Counted from the first letter of the stretch, positions 27,173 to 37,251 are shown. The stretch: 64,000 nucleotides of DNA from Clostridium sartagoforme (GCF_004794105.1 NZ_SRYR01000002.1:62001-126000); one strand, 5' to 3'. The notes: generated by a model from the sequence alone, not told the origin. Translations and numbers: made by a program.

Positions 27173-29998
27173 ATGATTAAAAAGAATAAAATTGCTATTA
27201 TTATTGGATCAGCAGTAGTTATAGCATGTGCATCAGGAGCTTATTTCTTAAATCAGTTTCAAAGTGATGGAAGTAGTTTAACTGATAAAGATACAACTAT
27301 CATTCAAAATGATTCTAATAATAGCAAATTAGATAAAAATGAAGAAAATAAAGAAGAGAGTAATAATATTAATAATGAATTAGCATCAATAGATGATCAA
27401 ATTCAAAATAATTTATTAAATAGCAATACTAATATTGATAAAGGAAATGAATTTGAAAATGATAATGGAGCAGAGGAAGGAAGCCAAAGTGGAGCTGAAC
27501 TGCCAGAAGTTCCTGAGAAGAATGAGGAAGTCGGGCAACCAGAGAATCCAAATAAACCTGAAACACCAAATAGGCCAGAGAATCCAAATAAGCCAGATAT
27601 ACCAGATAACTCTGAAAAACCAGCTGAACCTAATAATCCAGGAGGTACAGAGAAGCCAGGTAACCCAGATGGATCAGGAAAGCCTGAAGATACTGAGAAA
27701 CCAGAAATAGCATTGAATGATCTTACTATAACTAAGAATGATTTAGTAGATGGTGTAGTTACAGTATCAAATAGAATATACAAAAATATCTATATTGATT
27801 CTTCTATAGATATGGGCAAGGTTGTATTAGAAAATGTAGAGATTAAAGAAAAATTGATCTTAGAAGATGGAATACAATATCAAGTAAATATTAAAGATTC
27901 AACAGTACCATATGTAAAAGTAGGCAAAGATGGAGTAACAAGATATCGTAATACATTATTAGATATTGATAAAAATATAAGTGGACCAACTTTATATTTA
28001 GAAAATGTAAAGGAAGTAAATAAAGTAGATATCAATGGAAATGCATCTATTTTAGGAGATAGCAAAATTTCTAATTTAAATCTTTTAAACGGTACATTAG
28101 TTCTTAATGTACATACTGAAGTTATGAGTATTGATAAAAACTCAAACAATGCTGATATAACAATAAATAAAACAGTAGATAAAGTTAATGATAGCGGAAA
28201 TAATACAATCATTGGGGTTAATGGAAGTGTAAATGTAGTTAATTCAAATGGTGATAAGAGTAGTATCTATATTAAAGAAGGAGCTACAGTAGGACAAGCT
28301 ACTATTAATGGTGATTCTACAAAGATAATGGGAAATGGTATATTAAGTTCAGTAGAGATTAATGGAAATAATGCAGGTATTTATACTGATACTTCTAAGG
28401 ATAAGATAGTGATAAGTGAAGCTGCTAATAATGTATTTGTTGGAAGAGAAGAAAAGTATGAAATAAGTACAATAACTTTAAAGCAACAGGGTAAAATTGA
28501 ATTTACTTTAAATGAAAAAACGAGTAGACCAATAACATTATCAGAACTTTCTATTGTATGTCATGGTGGAAATACCATGAGTGTATTTAATGTATCAACT
28601 CAAGATAATCAAACATACACATTAAATACATCATATTATAAAGATAATACATATGAATTATATATAACACTACCAAATGGAAAAATAATTAGTAAGGAAT
28701 TTGAGTATAGCTATAACCATCCTACAGCATCAAAGGTTATGTTAGATAGAACAAGCCAAACAGAAGCTATAATGGATGTGTATGGTGTTGATGAAGGTGG
28801 ATATTTATACTATAAACTTGTAGAAAAAACAAAGTTCCGTTTCAATAAAAATGTAGATGTAGAAGATATAAAAGAAAATGGAACTAAGGTATCTATTAAG
28901 ACTGAATATAATGAGATTTCAATATCAGATTTAAAAGAAAATAAAGAATATGACGTATATTACGTTATGGAAGGTTTTGATGGAAGAACTTCTCCAGTTT
29001 ATGGACCTCTTGAATTAGGGAAATATGAGGAGGAAACAGAAGGTGATGAGTATAAGTTAGTTTCAGCAGAAGAGGTTGTAGCTAATAGATTTGTATTTAC
29101 ATTTAATAAACCAGTTAAAGGAAAATTAAAATTAGAGGACTTTAGCATTATATGTCCAAGAGAATCAGCTCTTACTACTAAAGGTGCAAAGTTTATTGTA
29201 AGTTCAGATAAGCAAACTTATACTATAATTGTGCCAGATAACTATGGGCATAAGGATAATAAGTATACTGTTTCAGTAAATATGCCAGATGGAACTATTG
29301 TTGAAGGTTCATTTAAATCACATTTTAATCCACCTGCAATAACTGGGGATAATATAGACCATTATTCACAGAATAAAATAAAATTTGGATTTAATTCAGA
29401 TGAATATGGAACGTTATATTATGGAGTATATGAATGGAATAATTCAGTATTTGCTGGAGATTCAACTACACCAATGGCTGAAGATGTGCTAAGTGGTAAA
29501 ATAGCAAGTACAAAAGTAGACTTATATTCTGGATATAATGAATTAGATATCGATTTATCAGGATATAAATTAACGAATAAATCTAGATTATGGGTTCTAT
29601 TTGTTGATTATGATGGTAATTATCGTAAAGGGTTTGTAGACCACTTTAAAATACCAGAATTTATAGGAGAACCTGATGGGGGAGAAGAAGATAAATCTTC
29701 ATTAGATATTACAAATATAGAAGTATCTGAAGGGTGGATGGGTACTCTTTTAGAGTTAACATTTAACGAAGATTTAACTAGCACATTTGGGAAGGATGAT
29801 ATAAAGTTACAATCATTAAGTGGAGTAAATGTAGGAAGATTCAATGTTACTACTTCATTCCCATCTGATAAACTTAATTATGCTAGTATAGAACTTATGG
29901 GATTATTCTTAGAGGCAGGGGATTACCGTATAACTATTGAAACATACGATTCAAAAGGTAATTCTGTTACTATAGTGAAAGAGTTTACAGTAGAATAA
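27173..29998 (+). CDS. Large exported repeat protein of unknown function
   Basis: A 941-aa protein. An N-terminal signal or anchor (7-26) is followed by an acidic Asn/Ser-rich stretch, a Pro-Glu-Asn linker (about 108-175) like those that span cell walls, a beta-rich region (about 180-430) made of short N-G-D-rich strands resembling a beta-helix, then alternating domains. Three modules of the form FTFNKPVKGKLKLEDFSI begin near 443, 640 and 860, separated by two different FN3-like modules containing YYKLVE and LYYGVYEW. No LPXTG, SLH or catalytic motif is seen, so it is probably held by its N terminus. AGGAG precedes the ATG. Confidence 0.75.
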   Translation: MIKKNKIAIIIGSAVVIACASGAYFLNQFQSDGSSLTDKDTTIIQNDSNNSKLDKNEENKEESNNINNELASIDDQIQNNLLNSNTNIDKGNEFENDNGAEEGSQSGAELPEVPEKNEEVGQPENPNKPETPNRPENPNKPDIPDNSEKPAEPNNPGGTEKPGNPDGSGKPEDTEKPEIALNDLTITKNDLVDGVVTVSNRIYKNIYIDSSIDMGKVVLENVEIKEKLILEDGIQYQVNIKDSTVPYVKVGKDGVTRYRNTLLDIDKNISGPTLYLENVKEVNKVDINGNASILGDSKISNLNLLNGTLVLNVHTEVMSIDKNSNNADITINKTVDKVNDSGNNTIIGVNGSVNVVNSNGDKSSIYIKEGATVGQATINGDSTKIMGNGILSSVEINGNNAGIYTDTSKDKIVISEAANNVFVGREEKYEISTITLKQQGKIEFTLNEKTSRPITLSELSIVCHGGNTMSVFNVSTQDNQTYTLNTSYYKDNTYELYITLPNGKIISKEFEYSYNHPTASKVMLDRTSQTEAIMDVYGVDEGGYLYYKLVEKTKFRFNKNVDVEDIKENGTKVSIKTEYNEISISDLKENKEYDVYYVMEGFDGRTSPVYGPLELGKYEEETEGDEYKLVSAEEVVANRFVFTFNKPVKGKLKLEDFSIICPRESALTTKGAKFIVSSDKQTYTIIVPDNYGHKDNKYTVSVNMPDGTIVEGSFKSHFNPPAITGDNIDHYSQNKIKFGFNSDEYGTLYYGVYEWNNSVFAGDSTTPMAEDVLSGKIASTKVDLYSGYNELDIDLSGYKLTNKSRLWVLFVDYDGNYRKGFVDHFKIPEFIGEPDGGEEDKSSLDITNIEVSEGWMGTLLELTFNEDLTSTFGKDDIKLQSLSGVNVGRFNVTTSFPSDKLNYASIELMGLFLEAGDYRITIETYDSKGNSVTIVKEFTVE

Positions 29999-30014
29999 AA
30001 TATGGAGATAATAG

Positions 30015-30060
30015 GAAGTTATTACAAAATTAATAGTTGTAATAACTTTTTATTTTTTTC
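30015..30060 (+). terminator. Terminator after the 941-aa protein gene
   Basis: AAGTTATTAC pairs with GTAATAACTT, followed by TTTTATTTTTTTC. The rest of the 302-bp gap shows nothing assignable apart from the GGGGGAGAG ribosome site of the next gene. Confidence 0.85.
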
Positions 30061-30300
30061 TCTATAATATGAAAGGTATAATTAATTACTTATGAAAAGT
30101 ATGAAGAAAAAAATATTAGTTAATATAGAAATAGAAAGCAGGGAATTTATTAGTCTTAGTAATTAATAAGTAATGGTGTATGTTTTAAGTAAAAATAATA
30201 TCTTATTTAGATGAAATTTAATTTACTGGATATACCATATAATGTAAAATTATTTTATAAGAGTACATAATAAAAAAAAAGATTATATGGGGGAGAGAAT

Positions 30301-31404
30301 GTGGGGGAAATCAAGAAATCTAAGACAAGGGTAGTACTTATTGTTTTAGGGATCATATTGTTAGCTTTAGCTAGTTTCTATTTTATAAACCATAAGATTA
30401 AAGTAAAGAATAGTAAATTTATAACTATTCAAAGACCTAATAATTATTATTTAAGTTATCAAGAAGAGTTTAATGCAGTAAAGCTATATGATGAGAATTT
30501 CAATTTAGTAGAGACTAGAAGTGTAAAAAGTGGAGGTTTCTACTTTGATAACTTTGAAACAGATGATAAGTATTATTTAGTAGGGGAAACAAATCTTATT
30601 TCAATAGATAAGAAAACTAAGAAGGTTAAAGAAGTTGAGAATGGATTTTTAGAAGGTACGAGTTTTTATGTAGAAGAATATGATGGAGATTTAATTTTTT
30701 TAGATCAATCAACGGAAGAATTTGATAATGATTATGAATATAAAGTCCATGATGTTGGGAATTTTAATGGGGATGAAATAAAAACTTTTAAAGGAACTAA
30801 ACCAATAATAAATACTTTAGTGAAAGCAAATGATAAGTATTATTCAATAAGTTCAGACAATCTAATGGATACTTATGGAGAGTTAAATAAACAGTACATT
30901 GAAGTTTTTGATAATGAAGGTAATTTCTTGCATAGTAAAGAAATAGAAAATCCAAATGATACGTATGAATTTTTTAAATCTGGTAATAACGTATATGTAA
31001 TAGCTAATTACAATCCAAGTAGTCTATTTAAATTTGATTTAGAAAAAGAGGAAATAGTTAAAGAACCTATTATGAGAGTTGAAGAAGCAGTGTTTCGTTA
31101 TGAGGGAGAGGATTTATATTTATCAAAGAGAAATGAGATTATGAAGGTAAATTTAGAGAATTTGCAGTTAGAGAAGGTATTTAATTCAACTGATTATTAT
31201 GCGAATAAAGAAGATACTGAAGTATTCTTTTTTGTTACTAAAAATGCACAATTAGTTATTTTAAATAAAAAAGCAGAGAATGATATGATGGATATTGAAG
31301 GTCTCTATATTAGATCAAAAGGAGAAAAGGAATTTAGAAAGGCTGAAGGAGCGGCTATTATACGAGGATTGCCTGGTAGTATATTTATAGGAGACTTAAA
31401 TTAA
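30301..31404 (+). CDS. Membrane-anchored extracytoplasmic protein, possible beta-propeller
   Basis: A 367-aa protein that starts with GTG at 30301, preceded by GGGGGAGAG. A basic N terminus and one helix (about 10-30) anchor it. The remainder contains repeating strand patterns around YYLVGETNLISIDKKTKK, YYSISSDNLMDTYGE and VYVIANYNPSSLFKFD, which suggests a WD40/PQQ-like propeller. This is inference from periodicity; I recognise no family. It stands alone between terminators. Confidence 0.6.
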   Translation: MGEIKKSKTRVVLIVLGIILLALASFYFINHKIKVKNSKFITIQRPNNYYLSYQEEFNAVKLYDENFNLVETRSVKSGGFYFDNFETDDKYYLVGETNLISIDKKTKKVKEVENGFLEGTSFYVEEYDGDLIFLDQSTEEFDNDYEYKVHDVGNFNGDEIKTFKGTKPIINTLVKANDKYYSISSDNLMDTYGELNKQYIEVFDNEGNFLHSKEIENPNDTYEFFKSGNNVYVIANYNPSSLFKFDLEKEEIVKEPIMRVEEAVFRYEGEDLYLSKRNEIMKVNLENLQLEKVFNSTDYYANKEDTEVFFFVTKNAQLVILNKKAENDMMDIEGLYIRSKGEKEFRKAEGAAIIRGLPGSIFIGDLN

Positions 31405-31436
31405 AATATTTAGTATTAGTTAATATAAGAAATGCA

Positions 31437-31488
31437 TAAAATGCGAGCATATATTTGAAAAATATACGCTCGTATTTTATTTTTATCT
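31437..31488 (+). terminator. Terminator after 31404
   Basis: GCGAGC/GCTCGT stem with additional pairing of ATAAAAT/ATTTTAT and ATAT flanks, followed by TTTTTAT. Confidence 0.8.
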
Positions 31489-31612
31489 ATAATGATTAAA
31501 TTATTTTCAATAAAAAACAAAAAACAATCTTGACTAAAACGAATAATAAATATAATATATAAAATATAATTCGTATTTTGTTAAATACTAACGAAAGATA
31601 GGAGACAAACTA

Positions 31613-32902
31613 ATGATTGAAAAACTATTTAAACTTAAAGAGCGTGATACTAACATAAAAACGGAAGTAACAGCAGGTATAACTACATTTATGACAATGG
31701 CATATATTTTAGTACTGCAACCTATGTTTATGGGAGCAGCTGGAATGGATGTTGGAGCTGTAACTGTTGTAACAGCGATTTTATCAGCAGTATTTAGTAT
31801 ATTTATGGGACTTTACACAAACTTACCTTTTGCTTTAGCACCAGCTATGGGAAGTAATGCATTCTTTGCTTATACTTTAGTTGCAGGTGGAGTAGTTAAT
31901 TGGGAGACAGGCTTAGGAATGGTATTTATTTCAGGAGTTGTATTCATCCTTTTAACTATATTTGGTTTAAGAGAAGTTATAGTAAATTTAATACCTAAGA
32001 ACATTAAGTATGCAATAGGAGTTGCAGTTGGATTTTATATAGTACTATTAGGCTTTAAAAATGGAGGCTTAATGACTTTAGAAGGCGGAAGCATTGCTAT
32101 GGGAGATGTTAAATCACCAGGAGTTTTACTTACAATAATAGGGTTAGTAATAGTTGTATTCCTACAAGCAAGAAACATTAAAGGTGGAGTATTAATTGCA
32201 ATAATATTAACAACATTAATAGGAATTCCAATGGGAATTACAAGTGTTCCTGAAAGACTAGTTACAATGCCACCATCAATAGAACCAATAGCATTTAAAC
32301 TTGATATTATGGCAGCATTAAAGTGGAGCTTTTTCCCACTAATGTTTACATTCTTTGTAGGAGATTTCTTCTCTACTTTAGGAACTTTATTAGGTGTTTC
32401 TGCAAAGGCTGATCTTTTAGATGAAAATGGAGATTTACCAGAAATAAATAAACCTTTCTTAGTAGATGCCATTGCAACAGTAGTTGGAGCAGTAATGGGT
32501 TCTACAGTAGTGACAACTTATATTGAATCAGCAGCTGGGGTTGAAGAAGGTGGTAGAACTGGATTTACTGCAGTAGTAACAGGAATATGTTTTGCACTTA
32601 CAGTATTTATTACACCAATTGCAGGAATGATACCAAGTGAAGCAACAGCACCAGCCTTAATATTAATTGGATTATTAATGATTACAGGAGTTAAAAATAT
32701 AGAATTTAATGATTTTACAGAAGCTTTTCCAGCTTTTGCAACAATTACTTTTACAGCTTTCACTTCAAGTATATCAAATGGTATAAGTATAGGAATTATA
32801 TCTTACATGATTACTAAAGTAATGGCAGGAAGATTTAAAGATTTAAACTGGGGAATATATATACTATGTATTCCACTAATAGCATATTTTTTTGTAGTAT
32901 AG
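31613..32902 (+). CDS. NCS2-family purine permease (AzgA/PbuG-like)
   Basis: A 429-aa transporter with about 13-14 helices. Family signatures are GITTFMTMAYILVLQP at 24-39, APAMGSNAFFAYT near 78-90, FPLMFTFFVGDFFSTLGTL near 242-260, and TTYIESAAGVEEGGRTGFTAV. It belongs to the guanine/hypoxanthine/adenine subgroup. It lies 10 bp upstream of adenine deaminase, so uptake of adenine and its conversion to hypoxanthine are likely linked. The leader holds CGAA and TTCG sequences (31536-31580) that may be PurR-like sites but are spaced unusually; no purine riboswitch is apparent. Confidence 0.9.
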   Translation: MIEKLFKLKERDTNIKTEVTAGITTFMTMAYILVLQPMFMGAAGMDVGAVTVVTAILSAVFSIFMGLYTNLPFALAPAMGSNAFFAYTLVAGGVVNWETGLGMVFISGVVFILLTIFGLREVIVNLIPKNIKYAIGVAVGFYIVLLGFKNGGLMTLEGGSIAMGDVKSPGVLLTIIGLVIVVFLQARNIKGGVLIAIILTTLIGIPMGITSVPERLVTMPPSIEPIAFKLDIMAALKWSFFPLMFTFFVGDFFSTLGTLLGVSAKADLLDENGDLPEINKPFLVDAIATVVGAVMGSTVVTTYIESAAGVEEGGRTGFTAVVTGICFALTVFITPIAGMIPSEATAPALILIGLLMITGVKNIEFNDFTEAFPAFATITFTAFTSSISNGISIGIISYMITKVMAGRFKDLNWGIYILCIPLIAYFFVV

Positions 32903-32912
32903 GAGAAATAAA

Positions 32913-34697
32913 ATGAAAATATTATCTAGGGATAAAAGGGGATTAATAGAAGCAGCTATAGGAAAGAGACCTTGCGATTTAGTTATTAAAAATGCAAGTA
33001 TAGTTAATGTTTTTACTGGTGAGATATACAATGGTCATATAGGAATATATGCTGGATTTATAGCTCATATATCTACAGCTATAGATAATCAGGATATATT
33101 AGATATAGAAGGAAAACAATATTATGATGCTAAAGGTAAGCATGTAATACCAGGACTTATAGATAGTCATATACATATTGAAAGTACTCTTATGACTCCA
33201 AGAAACTTTGCAAAGGAAGTAATACCATATGGAACAACAACTGTGGTAACAGATCCTCATGAAATTGCAAATGTTCATGGAATAAGAGGAGTTAAGTACA
33301 TGCACGATAGTAGTGAAGATCTTCCGATGAGACAATATGTACTAGCACCTTCTTGTGTACCAGCTGTTTTAGGCTTTGAAAATGCAGGAACTGAGTTTTT
33401 CGCAGAAGAAATTGAAGAAATGCTAGACTTAGATAGAGTTCTTGGCTTAGGAGAAGTTATGGACTTTATAGGAGTTGTTGAAAATAGTGATAGAATGGTT
33501 AGCATATTAGAAAAAGCTGAAAAGAGAGGATCCTTTATTCAAGGACATGCACCTTTCTTAAGTGGGAGAATGCTATCAGCTTATTTATGTGGAGGGGCTA
33601 CCACTTGTCATGAAAGTAGAACACCTAAGGAAGCAAGAGATAAGCTTAGAAATGGTATGTATGTAGATGCAAGAGAAAGTTCAATATCTAAGGATGTTAC
33701 TGAAATAGTAAAGGGTGTAAAAGATTTTAGATATTTAGAGAATTTAACTTTATGTACTGATGATAGAGAAGCAGATGAAATACTTAAGAGTGGGCATATG
33801 AATGATGTAGTTAGGACTGCAATAAAAGCTGGACTTCATCCAATTGATGCAATAAAAGCTGCAACTTTAAATTCAGCAAGAGAAATAGGAGTAACTAATT
33901 TAGGAGCTATAGCACCAGGCTATGTAGCAGACTTAGTAGTTTTAGAGGACTTAGAAGACGTGAAGGTTAAAGCTGTAATCTTCGAAGGTGAGTTAGTTGC
34001 TGAAAATGGTACTTTATTAAAGTCTATAGAAGATAAGAAGTATGATATAGAATTAGAAAATTCAGTTCATGTTGATAATCTATCTTTAGAAGATTTTAAA
34101 TTAAAGGCACCAATAGAAAATGGGAAAATAAAAGTAAATGTTATTAGATATGAAGGTCAAAGATCTTCATCCACTAAAATAGTTGAAGAAGTTGTAGATG
34201 TTAAAGATGGGTATGTATCATTAGAAGATAATGATGATTTAAGATTTGTTATAGTTATTAATAGGCATGGAAAGTTAGACACAAAGGCAATAGGATTAGT
34301 AAGAGGTTTTGGTATAGATAAAGGTACTTTAGGAAGTACAATTTCTCATGATAGCCATAACTTAACTATAGTATATAAGGATATAAATGAAGCCTTTAAG
34401 GTAGCAGAAGACTTAATATCTATAGGTGGAGGAATAAGCTGTGCTATAGATGGAGAGATAAAAGAGCATATTCAATTAGAAGTTGCAGGACTTATGACAA
34501 CTAAAGATGCTTCAGAAATAGCTGTAGTTGCAGAAAAAATGAAGGAGATTCTTAGAGGAATGGGGTTAAATGAAATAAAAAATCCTCTATTAAGAATAGT
34601 TACTTTAGCACTTCCTGTAATACCTGAAGGTAAGATGTCAGACCTTGGATTAATAAATGTAAATAAAAAAGAAATAGTAAATATTTTTAAAAATTAA
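32913..34697 (+). CDS. ade: Adenine deaminase
   Basis: A 594-aa amidohydrolase-superfamily enzyme converting adenine to hypoxanthine and ammonia. Metal-binding DSHIHIESTLM near 84-94, DPHEIANVHG near 114-123, GHAPFLSG near 209-216 and the CTDD motif are all present, as is the family C-terminal domain. It is 10 bp downstream of the purine permease with GGAGAAATAAA between, so the two form a salvage operon, closed by a double terminator. Confidence 0.95.
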   Translation: MKILSRDKRGLIEAAIGKRPCDLVIKNASIVNVFTGEIYNGHIGIYAGFIAHISTAIDNQDILDIEGKQYYDAKGKHVIPGLIDSHIHIESTLMTPRNFAKEVIPYGTTTVVTDPHEIANVHGIRGVKYMHDSSEDLPMRQYVLAPSCVPAVLGFENAGTEFFAEEIEEMLDLDRVLGLGEVMDFIGVVENSDRMVSILEKAEKRGSFIQGHAPFLSGRMLSAYLCGGATTCHESRTPKEARDKLRNGMYVDARESSISKDVTEIVKGVKDFRYLENLTLCTDDREADEILKSGHMNDVVRTAIKAGLHPIDAIKAATLNSAREIGVTNLGAIAPGYVADLVVLEDLEDVKVKAVIFEGELVAENGTLLKSIEDKKYDIELENSVHVDNLSLEDFKLKAPIENGKIKVNVIRYEGQRSSSTKIVEEVVDVKDGYVSLEDNDDLRFVIVINRHGKLDTKAIGLVRGFGIDKGTLGSTISHDSHNLTIVYKDINEAFKVAEDLISIGGGISCAIDGEIKEHIQLEVAGLMTTKDASEIAVVAEKMKEILRGMGLNEIKNPLLRIVTLALPVIPEGKMSDLGLINVNKKEIVNIFKN

Positions 34698-34702
34698 AGA
34701 AA

Positions 34703-34770
34703 TGAGCTGTCGGAAAAGTCAGCTCAACTAAAGATAATTTTATTTTAAAAACTCCTTTAGGAGTTTTTTT
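34703..34770 (+). terminator. Double terminator after ade
   Basis: A short TGAGCTG/CAGCTCA hairpin (34703-34726) containing CTGTCGGAAAAG is followed by AAAAACTCC/GGAGTTTTT (34747-34768) with a seven-T tail. Both hairpins belong to repeat families found elsewhere in the window. Confidence 0.85.
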
Positions 34771-34891
34771 CATTAATTTTTCATTTTGAATTCTACATTC
34801 TAATTTTTGAGAAGAAAAATTTTTGTTTTATATTTTATAATGATAAAATTATATAGATTTAACTAATGAAAATTTTAAGTAGGTGAGAATT

Positions 34892-35524
34892 TTGATTAAT
34901 ATATTAAAAAAATCTATAAGGCTAATAATAGGCTTTATTTTATGTGCAAGTTCTACAGTATTTATGTTAAATTCAAATCTTGGACTATCACCCTGGGATG
35001 TTTTTCACCAAGGAATATCAAATGTAACAGGGTTGACGATTGGACAAGCTAATATACTTTCTAGTGTGGTAGTAATAATAATTGGTATAGTACTTAGTCA
35101 AAGGATAGGTATAGGGACATTATTTAATATTATAATGGTTGGAAAGTTTGTAGATATAATTAATGAAAGCAATATAATACCTGTAGCAAACAATTTCTTT
35201 GTAGGAATTGTTATGATGATTATTGGTATGTTTGTGATGGGATATGGATGTTACTTATATATAGGTTGTGAGTTAGGCTGTGGTCCTAGAGATGGGGTAA
35301 TGGTAGGCTTAAGTAGCAAATTAAATAAGCCCATTAAATTAATTAGGGGCAGTATAGAAATATTAGTTTTAATAATAGGCTTTATTTTAGGTGGAAAAGT
35401 TGGAATAGGAACTTTAATAAGTGCTATTTCTATTGGGTATTGTATTCAGATAGTATTTAAGTTGAAGAACTTTGATGCAGTAAATGTAAGACATAAATCG
35501 ATTATGGAATCTACAAAATTATAA
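34892..35524 (+). CDS. YczE-like integral membrane protein
   Basis: A 210-aa protein with about five helices. The segment LGLSPWDVFHQGISNVTGLTIG and the internal CGPRDGVMVGLSSKL are characteristic of the YczE/YitT-related family, which is often described as putative transporters or as an accessory to siderophore and antibiotic loci. TTG 34892 is chosen, 5 bp after AGGTGA; GTG 34883 overlaps that site. Function is not known. Confidence 0.7.
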   Translation: MINILKKSIRLIIGFILCASSTVFMLNSNLGLSPWDVFHQGISNVTGLTIGQANILSSVVVIIIGIVLSQRIGIGTLFNIIMVGKFVDIINESNIIPVANNFFVGIVMMIIGMFVMGYGCYLYIGCELGCGPRDGVMVGLSSKLNKPIKLIRGSIEILVLIIGFILGGKVGIGTLISAISIGYCIQIVFKLKNFDAVNVRHKSIMESTKL

Positions 35525-35683
35525 CTTACAAGAAGTTGAAGTATGTAATAATTTGTCATACGATTTTTGTTAATTAATTTCCTGGAAAATTATACAATTA
35601 ATATATATTTGTTTTTCCCTTTAAGAATATAAAAGAGGAAAAATACATATAAATTAATTATTTAATAAAAGGGGGATCATATT

Positions 35684-35950
35684 ATGCAAGAATATGATAA
35701 GCAATTAACTACGGTAAATAATAGTACCAATGGGATGGCGATAGCTGGATTTGTGTTAGGTCTTATTTCATTAATTATCAATTTGTTTTGGATACCTTCA
35801 ATATTAGGAATAGTTTTCTCAGCTGTTGGACTAGCTCAAATATCAAAAAGTAATCAAAAAGGAAAGGTATTTGCAATTGTTGGATTAGTAGCAAGTATTG
35901 TAAGCATAATATTTGCAATATTAGCTTTGGTGGCTTTATTTAGTCTGTAA
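35684..35950 (+). CDS. DUF4190-like small membrane protein
   Basis: An 88-aa protein with two membrane segments (about 18-48 and 60-87). The pattern MAIAGFVLGLISLII, then ISKSNQKGKVFAIVGLVASIVSI is typical of DUF4190. Function is unknown. AAAAGGGGG lies upstream of the ATG and a clear terminator follows. Confidence 0.75.
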   Translation: MQEYDKQLTTVNNSTNGMAIAGFVLGLISLIINLFWIPSILGIVFSAVGLAQISKSNQKGKVFAIVGLVASIVSIIFAILALVALFSL

Positions 35951-35976
35951 AAAAGAATACTATATAAGAAGAAAGC

Positions 35977-36008
35977 TATTAGAGACTGTTTCTTAACAGT
36001 CTCTTTAT
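35977..36008 (+). terminator. Terminator after the DUF4190 gene
   Basis: AGAGACTGTT pairs with AACAGTCTCT, followed by TTATT. Confidence 0.8.
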
Positions 36009-36217
36009 TAATTTATTTGACTATAATTCAATAAAGAATCATATAATAAATATTGAGATTATTTTTAATGAAAACAAAATATTTCTTTAAAAGTTAAAAA
36101 TTATATATTTTACATATGGTATATTTTTTTATGAAATTATTGCTATAATAGGAAGAGGATATATTACAAAAATGGCCTTTAAAAATATAAATATGCAATT
36201 AATTAGGAGGTAATATA

Positions 36218-36448
36218 ATGAAGGTTGAAATAAACGGAGCTCAAATGAAAATTTTAAGAGAATATTTTGATAATTACGAGGATGATAAGGTAAAATTAAC
36301 TGTTTTAGATGACAAAAATAGAATTAAAACAGTTTATTCAGCTGAAACAGAACTAGATGCTAATGCATTAGAAGCACATTTAAAGAGTGGATTTAAAGCT
36401 CATTCTAAGATAGCAGCAACTTTATACTATACAATAAAAGTAATCTAA
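36218..36448 (+). CDS. Small protein, tandem paralogue 1
   Basis: A 76-aa soluble, acidic protein with no signal. About two thirds of its residues match the 77-aa protein encoded at 36784, including DDKVKLTVLDDK and VYSAETEL. The pattern suggests a small alpha/beta fold with alternating strands. I recognise no family. AGGAGG is upstream of the ATG. Each copy has its own leader and terminator-like hairpin, so they are probably expressed separately. Confidence 0.7.
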   Translation: MKVEINGAQMKILREYFDNYEDDKVKLTVLDDKNRIKTVYSAETELDANALEAHLKSGFKAHSKIAATLYYTIKVI

Positions 36449-36523
36449 CATAAAACTTGGGTGCATTTTTGTAAACTTTAATAAAATACTAGTCTTGTAA
36501 CATAATAAGAATATAAACATAAA

Positions 36524-36560
36524 TGGCTTTAATCTTAATAAGATTAAGGTCATATTTTTT
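36524..36560 (+). terminator. Terminator after paralogue 1
   Basis: GGCTTTAATCTTA pairs imperfectly with AAGATTAAGGTC, followed by ATATTTTTTTATTT. The remainder of the 335-bp gap to 36783 contains no recognisable element beyond the GGAGGAAT ribosome site. Confidence 0.65.
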
Positions 36561-36783
36561 TATTTAAAATGGGTTAATTCTCAATTCAGATTAACTATCT
36601 ATAGATTTACATATTTTTATCTATGAAATTAACAAAATAAAGATAACAATGTGTTATATAAATAAAACAAATTATAAAAAGTGAGATTTGTTTTATTGAG
36701 TTATAAAAAGAAGTTTTTAAAATAAAATTATTGTAAAATTAAATTAAAGTTAATTTTCAATAATTCAGTAGGAGGAATTTAGT

Positions 36784-37017
36784 ATGCATAAAGTAGAAAT
36801 AAATGGAGTTCAAATGAAATTTATAAGAGGGTTTTTTGATAACTTTGAAGACGATAAGGTTAAGTTAACAGTTTTAGATGATAAAAGTAGAATTAAAATA
36901 GTTTACTCAGCTGAAACAGAATTGTCAGCTGCAGATTTAGAAAGACATTTAAAATCAACATTTAAAAATAAATCACCTTATGGTACGAGCCTTTACTATA
37001 CAATACATGTAAAATAA
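36784..37017 (+). CDS. Small protein, tandem paralogue 2
   Basis: A 77-aa relative of the preceding gene. Conserved: KVEING-QMK, FFDNFEDDKVKLTVLDDK, VYSAETEL, HLKS-FK and LYYTI near the end. Differences cluster in the variable loop after HLKS. The gap between the two genes is too long and dissimilar for a very recent duplication. AGGAGG is 7 bp before the ATG. Unknown function. Confidence 0.7.
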   Translation: MHKVEINGVQMKFIRGFFDNFEDDKVKLTVLDDKSRIKIVYSAETELSAADLERHLKSTFKNKSPYGTSLYYTIHVK

Positions 37018-37109
37018 TAGATTATTTAAAAAGAGAAAGCATCTTTTTATTGTTATAACAACATAATAAAATCAATAGGAAATTACATTTAAATTTATAG
37101 AGAAGAAAA

Positions 37110-37150
37110 TTGGCTGAAGTCTTGAGATGATAGATTTAAGCCTTTTTTTG
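37110..37150 (+). terminator. Candidate terminator after paralogue 2
   Basis: GGCT-GAA-TCTT can pair with AGAT-TTA-AGCC, followed by TTTTTTTG; the stem has mismatches. Confidence 0.55.
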
Positions 37151-37251
37151 ATTTTTGTATACATATTATGTATATAAAGTATGATTTTATAAAAAATGCA
37201 ATTGAATATTTAAATATAATGCTTCATAATTATATTTAAAGGGGTGAGGAT

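Noticed and set aside
27403..27783. Long minus-strand open frame rich in Ser-Gly-Phe repeats
   Set aside because: It is the reverse complement of the Pro-Glu-Asn linker of the 941-aa protein; the apparent repeats mirror that low-complexity coding sequence and there is no ribosome site.
31530..31590. Purine riboswitch or PurR boxes before the purine permease
   Set aside because: No purine aptamer pattern is present. CGAA and TTCG are there, but their spacing (26 nt) does not match the Bacillus-type PurR arrangement.
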